Below, piece by piece: positions 29,813-39,529 of a stretch of 64,000 nt of DNA. Under the pieces are notes generated by a model. The model saw only the letters and a list, made by a program, of their open reading frames with translations. It was not told where the DNA came from and did no database searches. Every line of letters starts with the position of its first letter. Within the stretch, counting starts at the first letter, position 1. The translations under genes were made by a program, and so were the position numbers. Location: NCBI RefSeq assembly GCF_026262505.1, contig NC_067203.1:24843411-24907410 (forward strand). The letters are read 5' to 3'. The stretch comes from Trichomonas vaginalis G3 (lineage: Eukaryota; Parabasalia; Trichomonadida; Trichomonadidae).

Positions 29813-30757
29813 TTATCTCTTCATTTCTTCATCTTTCATAATCTTGATCAATTCAGCTACAGCAGGAATGTTTTTAGTCTGTTCTCTCAAACCATCGATT
29901 TCTTTCTTATATTTCAAGACAGTTTTTTCTGATTTTCCTACGACAGTCAACACATTTTCAACAGTAGTTTTGAAACCTGGTAGCAGATAGTCATTGATGT
30001 GCAAAACGAGAGCGCCAGCGATTGTTGTTGGATCAGCACCAGCGAAAGAAGAGTTTGCTTCAAATACTCTTCCGAGAGCCAAAATTGCATCGCAAACGAA
30101 AGGTCTAAGATGAAGTTTCGTCTCAGCAAATCCTGCAGCAACTTCTGCAAATGATGTTGTAACTTTAAGGTCTGGCAAAGAATCAAGACTTTTTTCAACA
30201 TTATGGAAATCTTTTAATGTGATTTCATCACGATATTTAAGAACATCTGCAATATCAATAGCTTGTTTACGATGTATACAAGCATAATAAACACAAACAG
30301 CATCAACAGCAACTAACTTTTGGTTGTGAAGAAGACCGTTATCCAAAGCATTTTTGTATATTTCTTGGGCTTTTGATGCAATTGGTTTTCCTAAATTCAT
30401 ATCTTCAACAAGTTGGGAAATTCTTCTCATAGCTTTCTTAAGTTTAATGAGTTTACTATCTTGAACAATTTTCTTATTTAAGTCACTCAGTAATTTGCTG
30501 TTCTTTGATCCGGTTAATTGAATAGCTGTACCAAGATCCGCCGCATTTGCATCGCCAGAATAACCTGTACGGGATTTATCTTTAACACCGTGTTCAATTG
30601 CAAAGTTTCTGTACTCGGATGTTTCATCATAAAGTGGAGTATCTGCACAAACACCGCATTTATTGCATACAAGAAGACCGGTTTTGTCGTTAACAATCAT
30701 GGAGAATGTGTGGCAATGCGGACACTCATAAATATTCCTCTTTGCCTTAAGAGACAT
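29813..30757 (-). CDS. TFIIB: Transcription initiation factor IIB (TFIIB)
   Basis: The product is 314 aa. It has an N-terminal zinc ribbon with C12-x2-C15 and C31-x2-C34 (ECPHC, CNKCG), a B-finger/linker (DETSEYRNF, then SRTGYSG), and two cyclin-like repeats. The first (about residues 100-195) includes DMNLGKPIASKAQEIYK and VAVDAVCVYYACI. The second (about 205-300) includes FVCDAILALGRVF and PTTIAGALVLHINDYLL. TFIIB bridges promoter-bound TBP and RNA polymerase II. The length and layout match the general factor rather than BRF1. The stop is in a TAAA context. The gene is transcribed away from the next gene at 31199. Confidence 0.9.
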   Translation of the reverse strand: MSLKAKRNIYECPHCHTFSMIVNDKTGLLVCNKCGVCADTPLYDETSEYRNFAIEHGVKDKSRTGYSGDANAADLGTAIQLTGSKNSKLLSDLNKKIVQDSKLIKLKKAMRRISQLVEDMNLGKPIASKAQEIYKNALDNGLLHNQKLVAVDAVCVYYACIHRKQAIDIADVLKYRDEITLKDFHNVEKSLDSLPDLKVTTSFAEVAAGFAETKLHLRPFVCDAILALGRVFEANSSFAGADPTTIAGALVLHINDYLLPGFKTTVENVLTVVGKSEKTVLKYKKEIDGLREQTKNIPAVAELIKIMKDEEMKR

Positions 30758-31198
30758 TTAATAAAAATTTTTTTTTCAAATTTTTGTAAATTTTTTTTAC
30801 ATATGACCAAACCGTTCAAAAGAATTTGTTATTAGCTTTTAAATTATATCGTAGATATATTTTCATCTAACAAAACATTTTACACTAAGAGGATAGCTTG
30901 AAATTCGATATTAATGTGGTAATTTGATGAATTCCAGTTGTATAAACTGTTTGAGTCACACCAACATATAGTACTAAAATATATAACATCAAAAGAAGCT
31001 TGCTGATATATTCATTCACATTGTTTGCTTAAATTTTCGAATTGATATTGAAGATGTGATTCTATCTTTGCATTGGAAGGCATGTACTATTCATAAAATA
31101 ATCTTTATTAAGAACTCTGTCTTTTTTTACAACTTTGAAATCCAAGAATTATTATAGAAGGGGGTAACATTTTTAAAAAGGATCCAAAATAAAAACAA
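30758..31198. other. Divergent promoter region
   Basis: This 441-bp AT-rich spacer lies between the TFIIB start and the 967-aa gene start. TCATAT-like initiators occur, but none is close enough to fix a start. Confidence 0.4.
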
Positions 31199-34102
31199 AT
31201 GACAGCAGCTGCTTCTCCATCTTCAGGAAGCCAACCCTTTTCTAATGTACTTGATAGGATATCACTCAAGCGTCCAAAAGTCATGGAATTGGAAGGAAAT
31301 GTCTGTTTTTCTGATGAAAATATTTTTCAATTTAAAGAAAATACAGTAGAACTTTACGACAAATATTACCACAAGATAAAAGAATCTCCACGCAAAGAAT
31401 TATCAAATGGAAATTTATTCATCAAATCATCACGCAATTCTACATCAAATTACTTATTTACATTTGATTCTCAGACAGTGAGATTGTATAAAAACGATCT
31501 AACAATGATATTTGAAAAACCATTTCAATTTATTATCCAAGATGTTGCAATTTTCCCGAACATTAACAACATTACAATACTTATTTTAGCATCTAACTCG
31601 GTTTTCTTGCTAGAGAATGACAAAATCAATAAAATTTCACCAGATAACCAAAAAATCGATGATATCTGCGTTTTTATTAATAATAACTATCTTTATAGAG
31701 AAGAAAGAACGCTCCATATCAAGAACATTAAAAACAATGAAGTTTCAAGTGTAAGTATCGATATTCCAAATTCCCGCAATATTATCAAGCTCTATTCACT
31801 CAACAAAACACAGGCTTGCGTTATATCACAAGACAAAATAAAACTTAACGAAATTACAAGCCAAATTTTTGAATTTAATGAAATAGGCAAATACCAAGCA
31901 TCAATTTCTATTAAATCAACTCTGAAACAGCCACTTAAAGGAGAAATCAATACGGTATCGCTACCAAACTCCAGCCTTTCCTGTGTTTATTCTACAGAAA
32001 TTAATTTCTTGAAATTCTTTGAAAGTCCAGAACTATTCAAATTTAGCGAAATCGAAGTACTTTCTCTGATTCCGCTTACAACTTTTGAAAAAATTGAAAT
32101 TTTGTCAGAAAAATTTGTTTTAATCAAAAAGAAAGAAGGAACAAACAAAAAGGAATACACTATATTCCAAATTGGCCATAATGAAAACACAATTCCAAGC
32201 CCTTATCCACTCAAAACTGAACAAAAACAAATTCGAATTTTACCAAAGGTTGTTCAGGCCGAAATTGATTACTCTACCCCTACATATGAACAAGTTCCAG
32301 CTCCTGATACGAATTGTCAGCAAGAACCTCCACAAAAAGAAGAATCACCAGTTAAAGCTGAACCAGTCAAAGAAATCGCACCACAACCTGCTCAAAAGGA
32401 GACACAACCACCAGAAGTTGTTCCTGAACCTCAGCCTGCTCCACAAGTTGCAAATCCTGTACAAGTCCAACAAAATCAAGTCCAAGTACCAGTTGCATTC
32501 GATTACGAGAACTTCTCCAACATAATTATGCAGCATTTACGCCCAGAATTCGCTAACTACCTTAGAGAAGTTGTCGTTATTCCAGATATCGTTTCCAAAG
32601 TTAGCAACGAGTTGAAACCAATAGTAGAAAAATCACTTAACGATGCACTCTCAGAAATCAAGGCCACAAATGACAAAGTTAATTCATTTATCAGCGAATT
32701 CAAGGCTGGAATTGTCAATGCTGTTAATAAAACTAAGAATTCCCACCAACACGAGACAGAGGAAGTAGTTGAATCAGAAATTGACAAAGTTCCAGAAAAT
32801 CCAAACCCATTACAACAGACAATTGACAAAGAAACCCTCGGAAACCCAGATATTTTGGGAAGCAGCTACGTATTCCTTCCGAAATCCAAAGTTTCGAAGA
32901 ATTCGGAAAATATTGAAATTTCTATTTCCCAGTTTTCTCCATATTTCATCATAAAAATTGGAGAATATGCAGGAATATACGCATTAGAGTACAGACAAGT
33001 CTTCGATGAAGAGCTTATCTTGAAACCAGATGAGATGCCCCCAGGAAAGAAGCTTATTGTCAACTTACTTGATTCTAAGAATATTAAAGATCTCCAGAGT
33101 GCTCATATTGCCCCATCAAAGAGAGGAACTTTCGCATGTTTGGCAAATAATACTCATTTGCGCCTCTTGGACGTTAAAAATGACACGAATATTGAGTTAA
33201 AACTCCCAGAAGAAGGTTCTGACATTGAAAAAGTCCTATCTATGCCATCAATTCCCGAAATTTATTTATTAATTAACTCATTCCTTTATTCTATCTCAGA
33301 TATTCGCCTTAAGAAGTATGCTAAAATCAAGGTTTATGATTTTGCATTGACAAAAGAAGGAAAACCGATCTTTGTAAGCACAGAAGGAAAGATTTACAAC
33401 GGAAACACGAAATTCCATATATTACCATCACAATCCTCATTGTTATACTTCTCTATCATTAGAGGAGATATCCTTTTGGTCGTTTTCAAGATAGAAAATT
33501 TGATTTTCATGAGAACAATTTCAATTACCGGCCAAAGAGAGATAGAAACCAATATAATATATAAGGAACCATACGAAAACATATATTTCGCTTCAAGTTT
33601 GTACAGTTCCTTTGTTTGTGTCTGGATTAAAGCAAAAGGTAGTTCAAGAGGCGATAATTACATTTACAACTTTTACCTTTGCGAATCCAACACAATCAAG
33701 AGGGTGAAATACGAAGATCCTCCAATCGCTCCATGCTACGATGATGAAGACACAACAATGAAGATGAGCTCATTTACTTTTATTAACCCTGGAACAATTG
33801 TTTCCGAGAAAAACTCAGAAGAAATGGAATTTTCAAAGTTCGATCCAGAAACAGAACCAATTTTGTTCGCTTCTGGTGAATGCAACTTTGAATATGCCGA
33901 AGTAATCAAAGATGACGAAGATGCCAATCCACTACTTCAAGACCATGAAATTATCAGAGTTTCTGCATGGCATGTTCAACAAATTTCGTTTGAAAAAGTT
34001 GAAAATGACGAAAATGTTCTAGTTGAAGAAGAAAATCCAAGTGAGAATGTTAAGAGAATTCCAAGGACAAAGATAATGAGAAGGAGAATCCCAAATTATT
34101 AA
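31199..34102 (+). CDS. Unrecognised 967-aa protein with two beta-rich regions and a helical centre
   Basis: I do not recognise the family. The N-terminal about 340 residues read as alternating beta strands, as in a WD-like propeller. Residues about 350-430 are a Pro/Glu/Gln/Val-rich linker (KEIAPQPAQKETQPPE-type). About 440-520 is amphipathic helix (FANYLREVVVIPDIVSKV, ELKPIVEKSLNDALSEI). About 570-930 is a second beta-rich region, and the tail is basic (RIPRTKIMRRRIPNY). Propeller-linker-helix layouts occur in EDC4/Ge-1 and in some nucleoporins, but the second beta region fits neither well. There is no signal peptide or membrane segment. The ORF is intact, with TAAA at the stop. Confidence 0.7.
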   Translation: MTAAASPSSGSQPFSNVLDRISLKRPKVMELEGNVCFSDENIFQFKENTVELYDKYYHKIKESPRKELSNGNLFIKSSRNSTSNYLFTFDSQTVRLYKNDLTMIFEKPFQFIIQDVAIFPNINNITILILASNSVFLLENDKINKISPDNQKIDDICVFINNNYLYREERTLHIKNIKNNEVSSVSIDIPNSRNIIKLYSLNKTQACVISQDKIKLNEITSQIFEFNEIGKYQASISIKSTLKQPLKGEINTVSLPNSSLSCVYSTEINFLKFFESPELFKFSEIEVLSLIPLTTFEKIEILSEKFVLIKKKEGTNKKEYTIFQIGHNENTIPSPYPLKTEQKQIRILPKVVQAEIDYSTPTYEQVPAPDTNCQQEPPQKEESPVKAEPVKEIAPQPAQKETQPPEVVPEPQPAPQVANPVQVQQNQVQVPVAFDYENFSNIIMQHLRPEFANYLREVVVIPDIVSKVSNELKPIVEKSLNDALSEIKATNDKVNSFISEFKAGIVNAVNKTKNSHQHETEEVVESEIDKVPENPNPLQQTIDKETLGNPDILGSSYVFLPKSKVSKNSENIEISISQFSPYFIIKIGEYAGIYALEYRQVFDEELILKPDEMPPGKKLIVNLLDSKNIKDLQSAHIAPSKRGTFACLANNTHLRLLDVKNDTNIELKLPEEGSDIEKVLSMPSIPEIYLLINSFLYSISDIRLKKYAKIKVYDFALTKEGKPIFVSTEGKIYNGNTKFHILPSQSSLLYFSIIRGDILLVVFKIENLIFMRTISITGQREIETNIIYKEPYENIYFASSLYSSFVCVWIKAKGSSRGDNYIYNFYLCESNTIKRVKYEDPPIAPCYDDEDTTMKMSSFTFINPGTIVSEKNSEEMEFSKFDPETEPILFASGECNFEYAEVIKDDEDANPLLQDHEIIRVSAWHVQQISFEKVENDENVLVEEENPSENVKRIPRTKIMRRRIPNY

Positions 34103-34324
34103 ATTCTTTTGTAATTTCATATTAAATATTTAATATTTTAAATTTATTTATAAATTTACACTTCTTTTCCCACTATAAGTTATAGAAAACATACATACCA
34201 TGTCTAATTACAATTTTTGATTAGCAATAATCAACAGGCATCGAAATCTGAGGCTTGTGAATATAAGAAAAAAGAATTAATTGTTCTTGAATATCAAAAT
34301 TTTACTGGAAATCATCAAACCAAA

Positions 34325-35348
34325 TTAAAGATTATTGTAAATCACTGGCTGGGAATTATCTTCCTTATTTTCAATTGAAGAATAAGTTGCATCCTTCTTT
34401 GCACATTTGCAACATTTAGCACAGCATCCAATGAGTATACATACAAGGGCAATTATGCATATGAAGAGGGCAAAAGCAACCGATGTAGAAACAATACCAA
34501 CTATTTCAAGGTCATCAACGTCAAGATCTAAAAAGCTTTTGTCATGCTTTTTGTCATGCTTTTTGCCCTGCTTTTTATCATGCTTTTTTATGGTCATTAT
34601 GATCATCATGTTCTTCATCTCCATGATCGATTTTGACAATCTTTGAAGAAGTGCTTGTTGAAATTGTATACTTATAGTAAATCTCTTCATTTTCTTGAGA
34701 TGGAGCTATGGAAATTGAAATAGTACCATTAGACTTCTTTCCTGTAAGATTGGCAACAACAACAAAGTTACTTGCATTAATAATATTAGATTCATTGATT
34801 GAAATCCCATTAACATCGAAATACATAAGTGTCACATTTCCAGTTGCCAATATATTGTTGATGGTAGCATGTTCAGGATTTCTTTCAACAAATATGGCAT
34901 TTACACCATCCTTTAGTTTCATACTTACAGAGTTCTCATCGTCTTTATTAGATGAAGCAAAGAATGAAGTTTTACCTGATATGAATCCGATCTTATTCGC
35001 CTTTAAAGAAACAATTGTTGATGCATTATAAGCAGTATAATAAACTGTTTTGGATTCAACCGCTGTGATATTAATGATTCCATTCGCTTCAAAGAATACA
35101 GCATTCTTCATCTTTAAACCTAAAAATCTTTCGATATTCTTTGGATTTGCAGCAGATGATGCAGTGATGTTAACATCTGCTTCTTCTCCATGAATTGTAC
35201 TGAATACAACAAATGTATCTTTGCTTAATGTGTAGCATAATGTTTCATTTATTGCTCTAATTGTACCACTTCCATATTCAAGTTTTGTGCAATTTGCATT
35301 AGTTGTAATTGCACTGCTAGCTTTTATCAATGATAAGAACATCATCAT
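34325..35348 (-). pseudogene. One-pass surface glycoprotein, frameshifted at an A6 run
   Basis: On the minus strand the frame from 35348 encodes a signal peptide (MMMFLSLIKASSA), about 220 residues rich in N-x-S/T sequons, and a His/Asp stretch (HGDEEHDDHNDHKK). It then stops just after a six-A run (plus-strand T6 at 34584-34589). The next frame (34325-34690) continues the same composition (KKHDKKQGKKHDKKHDKSF), followed by a membrane segment (SVAFALFICIIALVCILIG), a Cys-rich juxtamembrane motif (CCAKCCKCAKK, possibly palmitoylated) and a tail ending QPVIYNNL. One A too many would explain the break. It is either a real lesion or a homopolymer error. The family is not recognised. Confidence 0.75.
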
Positions 35349-36019
35349 TCTGAATTAATTCTAGAAAAATGAACTATACATCTTCAATCAATTGTTTCTT
35401 CATTTTACGGTGAAAAATTTTACAAACTTATCAATTTTCAAAGAAATTATTCTTTGAGAACTGAAACAAATCTGATAAGCTTAAAATAAAATCTAAACTT
35501 ATCGATAAAGGTTTCAAAATTCTAATATTCCTCAAGGAAAATTATCTAACAATTATACTCTCAAAAATTGATAACGATACACATCTTCAATTATCCTCCG
35601 TTTTGAAAGGATCAAGATTATTGGATAATATGCTTTAGCCAAATAATCTAGTGAATAGTCTTATATAAAACATTATTTCCTTTATGGAAAATAAATTTCC
35701 ATTATTTCCATTATGGAATTTATCAATGTGAATGAATTTTAATCAGTTGCATATGCCGGTAGGCTACGATAGTCAATGAATTATAAAATTAATAAATTTA
35801 CAATCATATTCGATCTAATTTATCTCGATATTACTTAATTTCGATATTATTTTATTTCTATTTAGCATACATATTCCAAGCTGAATATGTAAATAGCCAA
35901 TGAAAAACAACCAAAATTTAATCTTACAGTCCTAATTTTAAATTTAAAATGATATAGTATTTTAATAGATAGATAATTCTCCGTGTTTATTTATAATATA
36001 TGATATTGAGAATCATTGA
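35349..36019. other. Intergenic, no gene seen
   Basis: This AT-rich spacer lies upstream of the surface glycoprotein and downstream of the Myb locus. No repeat or coding signal is seen. Confidence 0.5.
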
Positions 36020-37354
36020 TCAGAGTGCATCGAGTTCTACAAAATCATCAAAAATATTTTCTTCTGGGCTTTCATTATTGAAAATATCGTTCATTGAGAT
36101 GATGATTTCCATTCTTTCTTTGAAATTCTTAGAATAGAATCTATTCTTAATATAGGGTGGCAGGAAACCCCCATAGCATCTCAATACCTAATTGGGTTAT
36201 CTCGAATTTGATACTATATTTAGAAAATACGTCAATAATAGCCTATTATATTTTTAATCATGAGTCTCCAATCCTTGATTTGAGCGAGTTATTAAAGTTC
36301 ATTTCGCCATATATTATGAAGAAAAAGTATCACCTTTTCTTATGATGATTTGGAATCTAGCTGTGCTTTATGTGATTATAATCAATCCAACTTTGTATGA
36401 TAAAAAAGAAAATATACGAGTTTATTTAATATATTATATAGCAAACACATTGTAATTTCTTGTGCTTGATGTAAACTATTTTGTTTAAAACGTCATAAAA
36501 TGTCATTTTTTGAGTGCGGGGATAATTGATAAAATAAAGTTTTCAGAATTACTAGTAATTATTAATAAAAAACCTATCAAAGAATTATAAAATACATAAC
36601 TTTTTATTATTATGTTTTAACTTGTTTGGTTGTTACAACCATTGGTTATGGCGATGAGCTAATCGTAATTCGAAGTGAACTTTTTTGTCAAAATTACCCG
36701 AATAAACTTGGATGCTAAAAAATATCTGAATAGATGAGATAGAACAAAATCTAATACAGAATTAGTTATATTATCAATCATATTTTATATCATACTTATT
36801 AAATATCCAGAAGAATATCCCAACAACAAACTGAGATTATAATATGGTTTTCAGATTCAATTTTTTTGAAAAAATTATTTTTTTTCGTTCCTGAAGATAC
36901 AAATTCCATCTTTTCGATCTCATTCAAATCTTTTGATCAAAGATACACAACTATAAGTTACCTAATTTAACAAAGGTTTATGAATATGAAACTAGAATGT
37001 AGCTATCTCCTTTTGATCCCTAGATGCTACGGGGGTTTCCTGCCACCCTATACATGAACCATTTCTTATAGGAAGATCTTTTGCAATTACACTCCATAAT
37101 GGGCCGATTTCTTTGAACTTATTATAAATTATCTCGTCTTCTTCAAGAGACCATGGCTTATTTACAACCTTCACAGACAAGTAGTGATTATACCTATCTC
37201 TACATTGGCTTGCTGTTCTGAATGGAATATGCTTTGCAACGGCTTCCCACGAATGAATCTTCAAATCTTCAACTAAATGAATTATCTTCTGATCTTCAGT
37301 TGATGTAAACCTTCTTCTCTGTGACGTGCAATCAGGGTGCGAATTTCCTTCCAT
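36020..37354 (-). pseudogene. R2R3 Myb-like DNA-binding protein, split by a mariner-like element
   Basis: From 37354 the minus strand encodes a basic start (SQRRRFTSTEDQKI), an R2 repeat (HSWEAVAKHIPFRTASQCRDRYNHYL) and an R3 repeat (KPWSLEEDEIIYNKF, then PLWSVIAKDLPIRNGSC). The frame enters the inserted element and stops at 36992. Beyond the element the same frame resumes with IKNRFYSKNFKERMEIII and an acidic C-terminus, ending at a TGA at 36020-36022. Without the element and one TA the gene is 435 nt (144 codons plus stop), a usual size for trichomonad Myb factors. Trichomonads use such Mybs as promoter-element binding factors. The insertion removes the end of R3, so DNA binding is probably lost. 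Confidence 0.85.
36153..37050. mobile_element. Mariner-like 898-bp non-autonomous element
   Basis: Terminal inverted repeats of about 28 bp, beginning TAGGGTGGCAGGAAACCCCC with one mismatch, face each other. TA flanks both sides (36151-36152, 37051-37052). TIR length and TA target fit Tc1/mariner, the abundant trichomonad Tvmar type included. No transposase ORF remains (longest ORF about 62 codons), so it looks like an internally deleted or degraded copy. It interrupts a Myb gene. Confidence 0.85.
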
Positions 37355-38243
37355 TATAAAAATGTATCACAGTGTCAGAAAAATTGAATGCATTTTCTTT
37401 TTTCTGAAGTCAAACGTGCATCGCTTTCAATTATTGACTTATCAAAAAATCAATTCAATAAAATAAAGAATTTATTGATAAGTATTCTATTATTGAAATA
37501 GAGACAGATTTTTGATCCTTGTGAGAGTAGGTTTCTCACAAAAAATCACCGGGATTTCATTTATCAAAAAATAACCTGAGGTAATTTGAGAAGATCAAAA
37601 AATGATATAAGATTATTCATGAATGGTAGTTGATACATACGATTATTTCACATTCAATTACAAATTATCGAAAGCGGAACCATCACAAAATCAATTTGAG
37701 AACAATAACGATTCCTCCTAGATTTGCTAATTGAGATTAACGCATCAATTGCAAAATTAAATATTAGAAGCTTTTCAATTTTTTTTATTCGGTATTCGCT
37801 TTGGTGGAAATTATGTTCAACATTCATGGATTCTTCACTAAAATTTAATGACCTCGGTTTCATTTCATCATTGCTAGTATATCGAATTGATGATGCAAAA
37901 TTTTCATGAAAAAATTAATAAAAGAATCTAAATCTCATTTATTTTTGTAAAAATGAATAATTTGCAAGCGCAAATCGTCTTTATGATTTTTATAATGTCC
38001 TCATTAATCATATCCAAATTTATCAGTCATAAATTTTTCACCGTGTGTTTTGTCACCTTTCAAATTTGAATTGTTGTGAAGGTTAGCTGGTTATTAAGCT
38101 TTTGGAATTCAGCAAGCATTGGAGTTAACCTTAATAACAACTTATTCGTGGTACCTTTCTTTAATTGAATGGTTTCTCAACAAACTTATTTTATTTCTTC
38201 ACAAAAAATAAATTCTCTCAAAATCTTCACATAGCTTTTCAGA
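37355..38243. other. Divergent spacer
   Basis: This is an AT-rich spacer of about 0.9 kb between the Myb and PAP2 genes. Its short ORFs are not credible. The PAP2 initiator lies at its right end. Confidence 0.5.
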
Positions 38244-38250
38244 TCATATT
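38244..38250 (+). promoter_or_regulatory. Initiator TCATATT of the PAP2 gene
   Basis: This matches the trichomonad Inr pattern. Its A is 11 nt before the ATG at 38257, a normal leader length. Confidence 0.6.
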
Positions 38251-38256
38251 TGTTCA

Positions 38257-39042
38257 ATGTCTAAAAGCTGTTTGGCTTATCTAGATCTTCCACACCTTAT
38301 TCTTGCCATTGTGCTCTTTGCTCTCGTAGGAGTTTCAATGCTCCAACCTCCGCATCCAATGGCGATACCAGAAAATGATTCTCAATCAAATTATCCAGGA
38401 AACGGAAAAGATACAATCAAAGTATTTGTCCTTGTTGGTATCTTAGCTGCATCAGGCATTGTAGTTTTGGTTTTAATGAAGATCCTTTCAAGATTTTTCA
38501 GTAAAGTATTTAAACCTTTCCATTTCTGGTCAGCACTTTGGAACTTTGCAATTGCTCTTGCAAGTTGCACATTAGCTGTGAACGTCATCAAAAATGTTGT
38601 TGGCCGCCCACGCCCAGATATATATAATGTCTGTGGCAAGTCTGTTGGAAAAGACATTTCAACCTGCAGCAAAAACATCACTAAGAGTCAGTTCTATGAC
38701 GAATATAGATCATGGCCATCTGGACATTCATCAAGTGCTATGGCAGGATATGCTTTCATTGCATTATTCTTGAAGAAGGAAATATATGGATCAACATCTA
38801 TTGCATTTTTCATCGCCTTTTGCGTTCTTGTAATTCCATTATATATTGGAGCAACAAGAATTGTAGACTATCGTCATCATGCTGATGATGTTCTTGCAGG
38901 ATTTTTTGTTGGCTTCTTGATTTCTTATTTTGTCTTCTCTACTGCGAAGAATGATATGTTTGAGGTCGAATTAAGTGAAGTTTCGGCTGATAACTCAGAT
39001 CCAACATTAAGTAATGATGATGCTGTAAAATATTGCCCTTAA
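38257..39042 (+). CDS. PAP2-family lipid phosphate phosphatase
   Basis: The product is 261 aa, with about six hydrophobic segments (residues about 9-29, 54-75, 93-111, 160-172, 182-199, 213-228). The three catalytic motifs of the family are visible. C1 is K112-x6-R119-P120 (NVVGRPRP). C2 is PSGH at 154-157. C3 is TR-x5-H207-x3-D211 (TRIVDYRHHADD), with Thr in place of the usual Ser. Such enzymes dephosphorylate phosphatidic acid, lysophosphatidate or diacylglycerol pyrophosphate at a membrane; the substrate here is undetermined. The tail is short and acidic. The stop is in a TAAA context. Confidence 0.9.
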   Translation: MSKSCLAYLDLPHLILAIVLFALVGVSMLQPPHPMAIPENDSQSNYPGNGKDTIKVFVLVGILAASGIVVLVLMKILSRFFSKVFKPFHFWSALWNFAIALASCTLAVNVIKNVVGRPRPDIYNVCGKSVGKDISTCSKNITKSQFYDEYRSWPSGHSSSAMAGYAFIALFLKKEIYGSTSIAFFIAFCVLVIPLYIGATRIVDYRHHADDVLAGFFVGFLISYFVFSTAKNDMFEVELSEVSADNSDPTLSNDDAVKYCP

Positions 39043-39517
39043 ATAACAAATTATACTATTTGTGATTTGTTTATAAAAAATTATTTAAGAATTTTTGTAT
39101 TTATTTCAAAATACTATTCAACATAACCGAAAAATGATCAATCTTAGATGAGGTTTTCAATATTCTGAAAGTTGAAAACGTTTTTCAAAAAAATCAGATT
39201 TCGGTCATGAAAAACTATGAAATAATGACATAAATCGAGTTCATTTCATCACTGATGATAATTATGCATAATTTGAAATGTGTGTCCTATGCGAAATATC
39301 AAAATCTATTCGAAAACTTGGAGAAATTATAAAAACAATACAAATATTTTTTGACATGTAAATCAGTTGTAAAAAGTAGCAATTTTGAATAATAAAGATG
39401 AATGAAACATTGCTAACAATCATTGTGATTGAAATGGATAAAACCGTTAAACCCTTCACAAAAATTGTAATTCTTCATCGTTTTCATTTGTGAGGTTTGA
39501 GAACAATTCAGTTCAAT
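39043..39517. other. Spacer upstream of the PLP enzyme
   Basis: This AT-rich spacer ends in the initiator of the PLP enzyme gene. Nothing else is seen in it. Confidence 0.5.
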
Positions 39518-39526
39518 TCACTTTTA
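39518..39526 (+). promoter_or_regulatory. Initiator TCACTTTT of the PLP enzyme gene
   Basis: This is a canonical trichomonad Inr. Its A (39520) is 10 nt before the ATG at 39530. It excludes the in-frame upstream ATG at 39497. Confidence 0.7.
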
Positions 39527-39529
39527 TTG

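Noticed and set aside
39497-39529. Longer start (MRTIQ) for the PLP enzyme
   Set aside because: The canonical Inr lies between this ATG and 39530, so the upstream codons are not transcribed.
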